This document shows, in pieces, positions 17,417 through 24,916 of a stretch of DNA of 64,000 nt (position 1 is the stretch's first letter; each line of letters starts with the position of its first letter). The stretch is from Berryella wangjianweii. GTDB taxonomy: Bacteria > Actinomycetota > Coriobacteriia > Coriobacteriales > Eggerthellaceae. The position numbers were made by a program, and so were the translations under genes. Location: assembly GCA_013201155.1 (NCBI GenBank), contig CP053716.1:992001-1056000 (forward strand). The letters run 5' to 3'. The notes below the pieces were generated by a model. That model had not been told where the DNA came from. It saw nothing but the letters and a program-made list of their open reading frames with translations, and searched no databases.

Positions 17417-19624
17417 CTAAGCGAAGGCAAGCTCAGCCGCCTTGGGCTCCACCACTGCGGCCGAAGAAGCGTTCTGCCTGTTGGCGTGGCCAGCAAGCGT
17501 CTCCTTCATGTCGGTGTAGAGCTCCTGGAGGTGCCTCTCCGCCCATACCTGGTCGTCGATGGCGTCCACCTGGCAAGCCGAGTGCTTGTCTTCCGGGGTT
17601 CCTGACAGCGGGTCGGTGGCGTGCATGGTGAGGGTGTTGCACTTGCCGATCCACCACTGATAGGTCATGTAAACGGTGCCCTTGTTCGTGCGCTCGTCGA
17701 TCGCAGCGCGCGAGATCACCTTGCCGCGACGCGAATGCACCCACACCAGGTCCTGGTCCTTGATGCCGCGCTTCTCGGCATCCGCCGGGTTGATCGTCAC
17801 GTACCCGGGCTCGTCGGCCAGCAGCGCCAGCACCTTGCAGTTGCCGGTCATCGAGCGGCACGAGTAGTGTCCCACCTCGCGCACGGTGCACAGGATCAGC
17901 GGGTACTCCTCGTCGGGAAGCTCGGTGGGAGCCTTCCAGTCGGTAGTCATGAGCAGAGCCTTGCCGTCGGGCATGTTGAACTGACCGCCCTGGTACAGCG
18001 TGGGCGTGCCCGGATGACCCACCTCGGGAATGGGCCACTGCGCGTAGCCGACGCCCGCCATCTTCTCGTAGGTGGCTCCCTGGAAGGAGGGGCACAGCTC
18101 GCGCACCTCGTCCCAGATCTGCTTGGTGTCGTCGTAGTGCATGGGGTAGCCCATGCGCGTGGACAGCTCCTGGAAGATCTGCCAGTCGTGCTTGCACTCG
18201 CCCTTGGGCGGCACGGCCGCCGTGAAGCGCTGGAAGGTGCGGTCGGAGGCCGAGAACACGCCGTCGTGCTCGCCCCACGAGGTGCCGGGGAACACCACGT
18301 CGGCAAGGGCCGTGGTCTGCGTCATGAAGATGTCCTGACTGATCAGGAACTCAACGTTCTCAAGCGTCTCGCGCATGTCGATCGAGTCGGGCTCGGTCTG
18401 CAGCGGGTCCTCGCCGAAGTTGTAGAAGGCGCGAATCTTGCCTTCCTTCACCAGATGGGGAAGGTCGGTAAGCTTGCATCCCTCGCTCAGCGAAAGGCTG
18501 TCCTCGGAAACGCCCCAGGCCTTCGCGAACTTGGAGCGCATGGCCGGGTCGGCGACCTTCTGGTAGCCGGGGTACAGGCTGGGCCACATGCCCATGTCGC
18601 ACGAGCCCTGCACGTTGTTCTGGCCGCGCACGGGCGCCAGGCCGGCGTTGTCGCGACCGATCTGGCCCGACACGCAGGCGATGGCCGCGATCTGATGCAC
18701 GGTGTGCACGCCCTGGCACTGCTGGGTGACGCCCATGCCCCAGCCGATGATCGAGCCGCCCGCCGTCGCGTACATGCGCGCAGCGGCCCGCAGCGTCTCG
18801 GGATCGACGCCGGTGATGTCCTGAACGGCCTCGGGAGTGTAGTTCTTCACCGTCTCCCACCAGGCCTCGAAGCCCGAGGTGTGCTCCTCGACGAACTTCT
18901 TGTCCATCAGGCCCTCAGACACGATCACGTTGGCGAAGGCGTTCACGAAGGCCAGGTTGCAGCCGTTGTTGATCTGCATGTAGATATCGGCGATGCGCGC
19001 CGTCTCGATGATGCGCGGGTCGGCCACGATGATCTTGGCGCCGCGCTCCTTGGCCTTGACGATGCGACGCGCCACGATGGGGTGCGACGCGCTGGGGTTG
19101 TACCCGAACAGCATGATGCAGTCGGCGTTCTCCATGTTGGGGATCGACACGCTCATGGCGCCGGAGCCCACCGTGTCGATCAGGCCGATGACCGACGGGC
19201 CATGGCAGGTGCGCGCGCAGTTGTCGATGTTGTTGGTGCCGATGCAGGCGCGCGTGAACTTCTGCATCACGTAGTTGGCCTCGTTGCCCGGGCCACGCGA
19301 CGACCCCGTGGTCAAAATGGCATCCGCGCCATGCTTCTCCTTGATCTCCAGCAGCTTCTTGGCCGTGAAGTCAAGCGCCTCGTCCCACGAGACCCGCTCC
19401 AGCTCCGCGCCCTTCGTGCGGCGGATCATGGGATGCAGGATGCGCGGGGTGAGGATCTTGGTGTCGTTGATGAAGTCGTAGCCCGACATGCCCTTCAGGC
19501 ACAGCTCACCCTGATTGGTGATGCCGTCGAGGCCCTCGGCCCCGACAACCTGGCCGTTCTCGACCAGAAGGTTGAATTTGCAGCCCGCTCCGCAATACGG
19601 GCACACGGTCATATGCTTTTCCAT
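17417..19624 (-). CDS. fdhF: Formate dehydrogenase H, cysteine form (Mo/W-bis-MGD)
   Basis: 735 residues against 715 for E. coli FdhF. The N-terminal cluster motif C8-x2-C11-x3-C15-x26-C42 is complete (CPYCGAGC and GELCLKG). The active-site stretch is NCARTCHGPSVIGL: the metal-binding residue is Cys140, exactly the position of Sec140 in the E. coli enzyme, with His141 following. RGQNNVQGSCDMG and the molybdopterin-binding LFGYNPSASHP region are also present. It lies nine bases after hydN and 57 before hyfA, so it is the dedicated dehydrogenase of the hyf transcript. Cys forms are usually slower than Sec forms. Long stretches are identical to the paralogue at 20902-23115. Confidence 0.95.
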   Translation of the reverse strand: MEKHMTVCPYCGAGCKFNLLVENGQVVGAEGLDGITNQGELCLKGMSGYDFINDTKILTPRILHPMIRRTKGAELERVSWDEALDFTAKKLLEIKEKHGADAILTTGSSRGPGNEANYVMQKFTRACIGTNNIDNCARTCHGPSVIGLIDTVGSGAMSVSIPNMENADCIMLFGYNPSASHPIVARRIVKAKERGAKIIVADPRIIETARIADIYMQINNGCNLAFVNAFANVIVSEGLMDKKFVEEHTSGFEAWWETVKNYTPEAVQDITGVDPETLRAAARMYATAGGSIIGWGMGVTQQCQGVHTVHQIAAIACVSGQIGRDNAGLAPVRGQNNVQGSCDMGMWPSLYPGYQKVADPAMRSKFAKAWGVSEDSLSLSEGCKLTDLPHLVKEGKIRAFYNFGEDPLQTEPDSIDMRETLENVEFLISQDIFMTQTTALADVVFPGTSWGEHDGVFSASDRTFQRFTAAVPPKGECKHDWQIFQELSTRMGYPMHYDDTKQIWDEVRELCPSFQGATYEKMAGVGYAQWPIPEVGHPGTPTLYQGGQFNMPDGKALLMTTDWKAPTELPDEEYPLILCTVREVGHYSCRSMTGNCKVLALLADEPGYVTINPADAEKRGIKDQDLVWVHSRRGKVISRAAIDERTNKGTVYMTYQWWIGKCNTLTMHATDPLSGTPEDKHSACQVDAIDDQVWAERHLQELYTDMKETLAGHANRQNASSAAVVEPKAAELAFA

Positions 19625-19633
19625 GGGGTTCCC

Positions 19634-20200
19634 CTATACAGCCAGGTTCTCGTTGATGGGAAGCGTGGACATGCAGGCGCTTGCCAGAGCGGCCGCACGG
19701 CGCTTCTCCTTCGAGTTCTCCGTCAACTTGTTGCCATCAACCAGCACGAGCCCCTTCGTGGGGCACGCCTCGATGCAGGCCGGACCGCCAGGGCGGTCGA
19801 AGCACAGATCGCATTTGACCACCGTGGGCTTCTGGTGCCCCTGAATGGCCAGGTTTCCAAGCTTGACGACAACGTCGCGGGTAACCACGTCGATGGCACC
19901 GAAGGGACAGGCCATCACGCAGCCGCGACATCCGATGCAGCGCTTCGGCTCCACCGCAACGCGACCGCCGTCCCGATACAGGGCGTTGGTCGGACATACG
20001 GCGGCGCAGGGCGCATCGGAGCAATGCCTGCAGGCAACGGGAGCCGAGATGGCGAGCGTCGTCACGAGGTTCAGGCGTGCGGCGGCGACATCGTTGGGCA
20101 CATCGTGCTTCTCCAGGCAGGCGGCCATGCAAGTTTTGCAACCAATGCAAACGCTTGGGTCGGCCATGACGCATTTGCTCTCTTCCAAAACAGCGTTCAT
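19634..20200 (-). CDS. hydN: HydN-like four-cluster ferredoxin
   Basis: 188 residues from the ATG at 20200, with GAGAGGTG upstream; a longer frame to 20374 has no such site and non-conserved sequence. Four cysteine groups are visible: CIGCKTCMAACLEKH, CRHCSDAPCAAVCP, CIGCRGCVMACP and CDLCFDRPGGPACIEACP. It is the first gene of the hyf transcript and sits between the two formate dehydrogenase genes. HydN is required for full formate dehydrogenase H activity in E. coli and probably carries electrons away from FdhF. Confidence 0.9.
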   Translation of the reverse strand: MNAVLEESKCVMADPSVCIGCKTCMAACLEKHDVPNDVAAARLNLVTTLAISAPVACRHCSDAPCAAVCPTNALYRDGGRVAVEPKRCIGCRGCVMACPFGAIDVVTRDVVVKLGNLAIQGHQKPTVVKCDLCFDRPGGPACIEACPTKGLVLVDGNKLTENSKEKRRAAALASACMSTLPINENLAV

Positions 20201-20405
20201 AAACCCACACCTCTCTTTTGATACGTTCCCCCATAAACGGCGGCCGGTTCCCGTGCACCGGTTCAGAATGCTCGAGACTCCCCCAGGCCTGCGAGCTGCG
20301 CGAGCCCCCCTCCTCCTTCCTCCCTCGCTCGCCCAACGCCGCCCCCCGCGGCTCGACCACCGAGTATCATCCACTGCTTCATACGTACTTCACATATGGA
20401 AAGCT

Positions 20406-20461
20406 CTGATTGATTATAGGGAACCCCTTCGTCATTTTGTTGCCAAAATGAGAAAAAGGGG
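20406..20461 (-). promoter_or_regulatory. Likely promoter and operator of the hydN-fdhF-hyf-focA operon
   Basis: On the minus strand a perfect -10 TATAAT lies at 20418-20413. Just upstream is a palindrome TCATTTTG-n4-CAAAATGA at 20432-20451 (8-base arms), flanked by a second pair CCCCTT/AAGGGG (20424-20429, 20456-20461). The palindrome is centred about 23 bases upstream of the -10 and covers the place of a -35, for which no good match exists. This is the geometry of a regulated promoter, by an activator or a repressor. A leader of about 200 bases would follow before hydN. Confidence 0.55.
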
Positions 20462-20493
20462 ATTTTGCTTCAGCCGGTCACCATCGAAAACCT

Positions 20494-20532
20494 GCAAGCC
20501 CCACGTCCCTGCGGAGGGGCAGCGGGGCTTGC
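20494..20532 (-). terminator. Hairpin with short U-tract after the selenocysteine fdhF
   Basis: Nine-base arms GCAAGCCCC and GGGGCTTGC enclose 21 bases that can fold further. On the minus strand the hairpin is followed by AGGTTTTC. It lies between the Sec fdhF and the putative hydN promoter, so it would separate the two transcripts. Confidence 0.45.
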
Positions 20533-20754
20533 CAATCAGTCGGAAAGCATACAACCTTGACCTAAACTAGTTTTTAACCAGGTCTTTTCTATTCCTCTTC
20601 CTCCATCCATCCCCTCGGGGCCACCTATTCGGCTGAACCGGTCCGAACAGCGGGCCCCTTTGCGTGCGCACGAGTCTCAGTGTCTCCCGCACGGTGCCGC
20701 CATGATGCGAATCGCCGATTTCCTCGGTCCCTCACCAACGGATTTGATCAATCT

Positions 20755-20778
20755 GCTGTAATACAAATGCATTACAGC
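20755..20778. repeat. Inverted repeat, 8-base arms
   Basis: GCTGTAAT and ATTACAGC are perfect inverted copies 8 bases apart in an AT-rich patch 125 bases beyond the Sec fdhF stop. This has the size of a protein-binding site. It does not lie next to any promoter that I can identify. Confidence 0.4.
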
Positions 20779-20861
20779 TTATCGAATCCGCCCATTCCAG
20801 GAAGCTGTGAACCCCTTCAAGCCACCCGAAAACGGAAGGAGACCGACGATTTCGCCCACCT

Positions 20862-20891
20862 GGATGGGCCCGGCTGGCACCAGGCCCATCC
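20862..20891 (-). terminator. Hairpin directly after the selenocysteine fdhF
   Basis: Nine-base arms GGATGGGCC and GGCCCATCC around a 12-base loop that itself pairs in part, 10 bases after the TAG stop. No U-tract follows, so it may act as a 3' stabiliser or a factor-dependent stop. Confidence 0.4.
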
Positions 20892-20901
20892 GTGGTCATG
20901 G

Positions 20902-23115
20902 CTACACGATGGACATCGCCCGCTTCACCTGACTTGCCGGCACGGCGCCTGGCTCGATGTCCTGAGCAGCCGCCGTAGAGGCAAGGTCGGTCTTCAGCTC
21001 GTTGTACATCTCCTCCAGACGCTGCTCAGCCCAAACCTGGTCCTCGATAGCCTGAACCTGGCAGGCGCTGAACTTGTCCTCGGGGGTGTGCGAGCGGTCG
21101 TCAACCGCATGAAGGGTAAGGTTGTTGCACTTCCCGATCCACCACTGATAGGTCATGTAGACCGTGCCCTTGTTGATGCGCTCGTCAAGAACCGCACGCG
21201 ACATGGCCTCGCCGCGACGCGAGTACGCGCGCACCAGCTCGCCATCGCCGATTCCGCGCGCCTTGGCGTCGTCGGGGTGGATGTGGATCTCGCCGGGCTC
21301 CTCTGCCAGCATCGACAGCGCGCGGCAGTTGCCGGTCATCGAGCGGCACGAGTAGTGCCCCACCTCGCGCACGGTGCACAGGATCAGCGGGTACTCCTCG
21401 TCGGGAAGCTCGGTAGGCGGCTCCCAATCGTGCGACATCAGAATCGCGCGATTGTCCGGGGTGGTGAACTTGCCGCCCAGGAACATGTCGGGAGTGCCGG
21501 GGTGCTCGATCGTGGGAATGGGCCACTGCGCGTGTCCCACGCCCTCCATCTTCTCGTAGGTGGCTCCGTAGAACGTGGGGCACAGCTCGCGCACCTCGTC
21601 CCAGATCTGCTTGGTGTCGTCGTAGTGCATGGGGTAGCCCATGCGCGTGGACAGCTCCTGGAAGATCTGCCAGTCGTGCTTGCACTCGCCCTTGGGCGGC
21701 ACGGCCGCCGTGAAGCGCTGGAAGGTGCGGTCGGAGGCCGAGAACACGCCGTCGTGCTCGCCCCACGAGGTGCCGGGGAAGATGACGTCGGCCAGCATGG
21801 TGGTCTGCGTCATGAAGATGTCCTGGCAGATGAACAGGTCAAGCTTGCCCAGCTGACGCGCCAGGTCAATCGCGTCGGGCTCGGTCTGCAGCGGGTCCTC
21901 GCCGAAGTTGTAGAAGGCATGCACCTTCCCCTCCTCGGCCAGGTGCCCCACGTCGGTGAGCTTGTAGCCGTCGTGGTCGGACAGACGCTCCAGCGGCACG
22001 CCCCAGGCCTTCGCGAACTTCTCGCGGGCGGCGGGGTCGGTGACCTTCTGGTAGCCGGGGTACAGGTTGGGCAGCATGCCCATGTCGCACGATCCCTGCA
22101 CGTTGTTCTGGCCGCGCACGGGCGCCAGGCCCGCATTCGGCTTGCCAATCTGGCCGGTGATGCAGGCGATCGCGGCAATGGTGTGAACCGTGCGCACGTT
22201 CTGCTTCTGCTGGGCAACGCCCATGCCCCAGCCGATGATCGAGGTCTTGGCCGTGGCGTACATGCGCGCGGCCTCGTGAACCACCTCGGGCTCGATGCCG
22301 GTGATGTGCTGCACCGACTCGGGAGTGTAGTTCTTGATGGTCTCCCACCACTCATCGAAGCCGTTGGTGTGCTCTTCGATGAACTTCTGATCATGAAGTC
22401 CCTGGGAAACGATTGAATTCGCAAATGCGTTGAGGAATGCCACGTTGCAGCCGTTGTTGATCTGCATGTGGATGTCGGCAATGCGCGCCGTCTCGATGAC
22501 GCGCGGGTCGCACACGATAATCTTGGCGCCCTTTTCCTTTGCCTTGACGATGCGACGCGCCACGATGGGGTGCGACGCGCTGGGATTGTACCCGAACAGC
22601 ATGATGCACTCAGCCTGCTCCATACCCGGAATGCTGACGCTCATGCAGCCGGATCCCACGGTGTCCATCAGACCGATGACAGTGGGTCCGTGTCAAGTAC
22701 GCGCGCAGTTGTCGATGTTGTTGGTGCCGATGCAGGCGCGCGTGAACTTCTGCATCACGTAGTTGGCCTCGTTGCCCGGACCACGCGACGATCCCGTCAG
22801 CATGATCGCGTCGGGACCGTGCTTCTCCTTGATCTCCATCAGCTTCTTGGCCGTGAAGTCAAGCGCCTCGTCCCACGAGACACGCTCCAGATCCGCCCCC
22901 TTCGTGCGGCGGATCATGGGGTGGTAGATGCGCGGCGTCAAGATCTTGGTGTCGTTGATGAAGTCGTAGCCGTGCAGGCCCTTCAGACACAGCTCACCCT
23001 GATTGGTGATGCCGTCGAGCCCCTCGGCCGCAACGACTTTGCCGCTGTCGTCTACCACGAGGTTCAGCTTGCAGCCTGCTCCGCAATACGGGCAGACTGC
23101 CATATGCCTCTCCAT
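20902..23115 (-). CDS. fdhF: Formate dehydrogenase H, selenocysteine form (in-frame UGA at codon 141)
   Basis: The frame is open from ATG 23115 (GAGAAGGAGGGGAAC upstream) to TAG at 20902 except for one TGA at 22695-22693. That TGA falls in NNIDNCART-U-HGPTVIGLMD, exactly where E. coli FdhF has Sec140 and where the neighbouring paralogue has Cys140. Reading it as selenocysteine gives 737 residues. The Fe-S motif CPYCGAGC/GELCLKG and the MGD-binding stretches are intact on both sides, so this is not a frameshift or pseudogene. A SECIS-like hairpin follows the UGA. It appears to be monocistronic and upstream of the hydN-hyf operon. A 204-base block (21577-21780) is identical to 18089-18292 of the Cys gene. 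Confidence 0.93.
22655..22695 (-). promoter_or_regulatory. Selenocysteine UGA and bacterial SECIS hairpin
   Basis: The UGA is at 22695-22693. Six bases later a hairpin begins: outer arms CCCAC/GTGGG (22686-22682 and 22659-22655), inner arms GTC-ATC/GAT-G-GAC with one bulge, and an apical loop GGTCT at 22674-22670. E. coli fdhF has the same GGUCU at its SECIS apex, where SelB binds. Loop and distance (about 18 bases from UGA to loop) suit a bacterial SECIS. Confidence 0.85.
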
Positions 23116-23276
23116 GTTCCCCTCCTTCTCTCACTTCGACGCGGTGAGAAACCCCTCCTAGGATTCCCCATTTCCCCAAGCTCCATCTTTTCTATACAAG
23201 TGGAGCAACGGGGCCATTGTAGATCCATCGCGACGACATGGAAAGTGAAAACGGTTTGGTAATAGGCAAATTCTTT

Positions 23277-23311
23277 CTCAATTGGCCATTTCACGAGCCA
23301 ATTTTATTGAG
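23277..23311. repeat. Interrupted inverted repeat upstream of the selenocysteine fdhF
   Basis: CTCAA-TTGGC and GCCAA-TTTTA-TTGAG form a two-part inverted repeat in the AT-rich divergent region between fdhF and the toxin-antitoxin pair. It could be an operator for either side. The rest of the 331-base gap (23116-23446) carries only promoter-like AT-rich sequence and no gene. Confidence 0.4.
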
Positions 23312-23375
23312 TTGTTTTCTTCATTGTTACCTTTGTCTAATTAAATTTTTACCCGAAATCGCTTGGTCGAGTCTA

Positions 23376-23403
23376 TTCAATACCAGATAAGTTGTACTAT
23401 GAT
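23376..23403 (+). promoter_or_regulatory. Promoter of the toxin-antitoxin pair
   Basis: TTCAAT (23376-23381), a 16-base spacer and TATGAT (23398-23403) resemble a sigma-70-type promoter in an AT-rich stretch, placed about 45 bases before the antitoxin start. Confidence 0.5.
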
Positions 23404-23412
23404 TGCATTACA

Positions 23413-23435
23413 TCATTGAGAACGATATCCAATGA
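23413..23435 (+). promoter_or_regulatory. Inverted repeat over the toxin-antitoxin transcript start, likely operator
   Basis: TCATTG and CAATGA are perfect six-base inverted copies 11 bases apart, immediately after the -10. This is where antitoxins of RelB type commonly bind to repress their own operon. The second arm covers the earlier in-frame ATG at 23432, which supports translation starting at 23447. Confidence 0.4.
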
Positions 23436-23446
23436 AAGGGCTGCTC

Positions 23447-23788
23447 ATGACAAAGGACGCGCTCATTCAGATTCGCGTGGGGAAGGCCGAAAAGGAGGCC
23501 GCCGACCAATTCTTCGCCAGCATGTCGATGACGGTGGCCGACGGGGTGCGCATCTTCATCGCGCACTGCCTGGCACGCCAGCGGTTCCCCTTTGAAATTC
23601 AGCCGAACGTGAAGCAAACCGCCGATCGGGCCTTCGGCGCCCTGCGCTCCTACGCCTCGCCCACGAAGAAGAGCCAGGAGCGCGATGCGTGGATCAAGTC
23701 GCTCAACAGCGAGCCCGACCTTCTGCTGGGCACCAGCGACTTCGCCACCAACCTGGGCGGCGACAAAGCCTACCGCAGCGAATTCTAA
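23447..23788 (+). CDS. RelB/DinJ-like antitoxin
   Basis: 113 residues from the ATG at 23447, chosen because AAAGGG lies a few bases upstream; an ATG five codons earlier lacks a ribosome binding site. The N-terminal part, TKDALIQIRVGKAEKEAADQFF followed by SMSMTVADGVRIFIAHCLARQRFPFEI (each shown in part), matches the ribbon-helix-helix domain of RelB/DinJ antitoxins. The C-terminal 50 residues are hydrophilic and would wrap around the toxin. Nine bases separate it from the next gene, a PIN-domain protein, so the two form a toxin-antitoxin operon. Confidence 0.75.
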   Translation: MTKDALIQIRVGKAEKEAADQFFASMSMTVADGVRIFIAHCLARQRFPFEIQPNVKQTADRAFGALRSYASPTKKSQERDAWIKSLNSEPDLLLGTSDFATNLGGDKAYRSEF

Positions 23789-23797
23789 GGGGGACCC

Positions 23798-24196
23798 ATG
23801 CATATCGTGATCGACGAGTCGGTGATCCTGCGCTACCTGCTGAACGACGACAAGGTGAACTCCAAGCGCGCCTACGACGCCATATCCTCGGGGAACACGC
23901 AAACGTATCCGGAATCGATGGCACGCGTGGCCATCACGTTGCGCGACGTGTACCGCGTGCCCCGGTCGGTGATCAGCTCGGTGCTGATCATGCTGCTGGA
24001 AGACATCCACATCAACGATCAGAAGGTGGTGGAGCACGCCATCCGCATGTTCGGGTCCAGCGTGCTTGACTTCAGCGACTGCCTCACCCTGGCGCGCAAC
24101 GCCATGGCGGGCAACCCCATCCTGTCGTTCAACAAGCCGATCATGAAGCGCAGCATGCAGCCCATGGTGTCCTCGATGCCCCGCACCTTCGAGTAA
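23798..24196 (+). CDS. PIN-domain protein, likely toxin
   Basis: 132 residues with AAGGGGGACCC before the ATG. It begins MHIVIDESVILRYLLNDD, a typical PIN N terminus with the first metal-binding Asp6; Glu39 (TYPES) and Asp91/Asp94 (LDFSDCLTLARNA) supply the next acidic residues. The last PIN acidic position, usually in a T/S-F-D stretch, is Asn112 here (ILSFNKP). PIN toxins are RNases that cut tRNA or mRNA. Partnering with a RelB/DinJ-like antitoxin is less usual than with VapB. It could also have lost activity. Confidence 0.68.
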   Translation: MHIVIDESVILRYLLNDDKVNSKRAYDAISSGNTQTYPESMARVAITLRDVYRVPRSVISSVLIMLLEDIHINDQKVVEHAIRMFGSSVLDFSDCLTLARNAMAGNPILSFNKPIMKRSMQPMVSSMPRTFE

Positions 24197-24304
24197 CGCA
24201 AAGAAACGCACGAGGGCCGCGATGATGCGGGTTGATGTGGGATGGCTGGATACGGAACAGACGCAAGCGCAGGTTGGGAGCAGTGCAAGTCGGAAGCGGC
24301 GCAG

Positions 24305-24676
24305 CTACAGCATGCGCGCCAGCATGGTGCCCGCGAAGGCCGCCGCCACGCACAGCGCTACCGACAGCGCGGCGTAGGCGCAGGCCATCAGCATCTGCCC
24401 CTCCCCCATCAGGCTCATCGTTTCAAAGCTGAAGGTGGAAAACGTGGTGAACCCTCCGCAGAGCCCCACGCGCAGCAGCAGCGACAGGCGCTCGTTGGAA
24501 ACGAGCCCCTGCAGAACCAAGCCTGCAATCAGAGCAAGCGCAAACGACCCGGCCACATTGATCAGCAACGTATGCACCGGGAAGCCCGACGAGGACGGCG
24601 CGGCAAGGCCCGCAAGGTAGCGCAGAACCGAGCCCACGAACCCACCGACCCCCACGGCAAGGCAGTCAAGCAGCAT
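24305..24676 (-). CDS. crcB: Fluoride exporter CrcB/Fluc
   Basis: 123 residues, four transmembrane helices. GGFVGSVLRY, LLINVAGSFALAL and the signature CGGFTTFSTFSFE are those of Fluc channels, which work as antiparallel dimers and let fluoride out of the cell. Only one copy is present in the window, so it would be a homodimer. The start at 24676 has AAAGGGG upstream. It lies downstream of the atp terminator and is convergent with the PIN gene. I see no clear fluoride riboswitch in the leader. Confidence 0.93.
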   Translation of the reverse strand: MLLDCLAVGVGGFVGSVLRYLAGLAAPSSSGFPVHTLLINVAGSFALALIAGLVLQGLVSNERLSLLLRVGLCGGFTTFSTFSFETMSLMGEGQMLMACAYAALSVALCVAAAFAGTMLARML

Positions 24677-24770
24677 GGGCGACCCCTTTCCTTCTCGCTT
24701 GCATCCTGCGGCACGACGCGCGAACGAAGCGGCTGCGCAGCCAAGCCGCACTGCACGACCCGAACGCCAC

Positions 24771-24867
24771 GCGCAAGCCGCGCTCGGCGCGCTCGACCCA
24801 GCTGAAGCGCAAGTCCCAACCAGCGCGCTCGGCCCAATCGAAGCGCAATCCCAATCGAAATGCGCAA
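24771..24867. repeat. 36-base imperfect tandem repeat upstream of crcB
   Basis: On the minus strand two abutting 36-base units (24848-24813 and 24812-24777) both start TTGCGCTTC and carry CGAGCGCGC. A 19-base partial unit precedes them and a TTGCGC remnant follows. They lie in the non-coding stretch between the atp terminator and crcB. Confidence 0.55.
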
Positions 24868-24916
24868 CCCGACCACCGCATCGAGGCGATTGCGCAGAAT
24901 ACCGCAAGACGAGCGA

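Larger units (their letters stand above)
20201..20901. other. 701-base non-coding interval between the two fdhF transcripts
   Basis: No convincing gene on either strand. It contains, in minus-strand order, a hairpin directly after fdhF (20862-20891), a dyad at 20755-20778, a terminator-like hairpin (20494-20532), the hydN promoter region and a 200-base hydN leader. Base composition is more AT-rich between 20390 and 20600. I looked for a tRNA-Sec gene here and did not see one. The leader could be tested for a molybdenum-cofactor riboswitch, but I cannot recognise one by eye. Confidence 0.6.

Noticed and set aside
20201..20374. N-terminal extension of hydN to 20374
   Set aside because: The added residues are not protein-like, and the ribosome site and conserved start point to 20200.
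20201..20901. Possible tRNA-Sec gene between the fdhF genes
   Set aside because: No 90-100 base cloverleaf with a TCA anticodon and T-loop GGTTCGA was found on either strand.
20902..23115. fdhF split by a frameshift or nonsense mutation
   Set aside because: The frame is the same on both sides of the TGA, the TGA is at the catalytic residue, and a SECIS hairpin follows. Selenocysteine explains it better.
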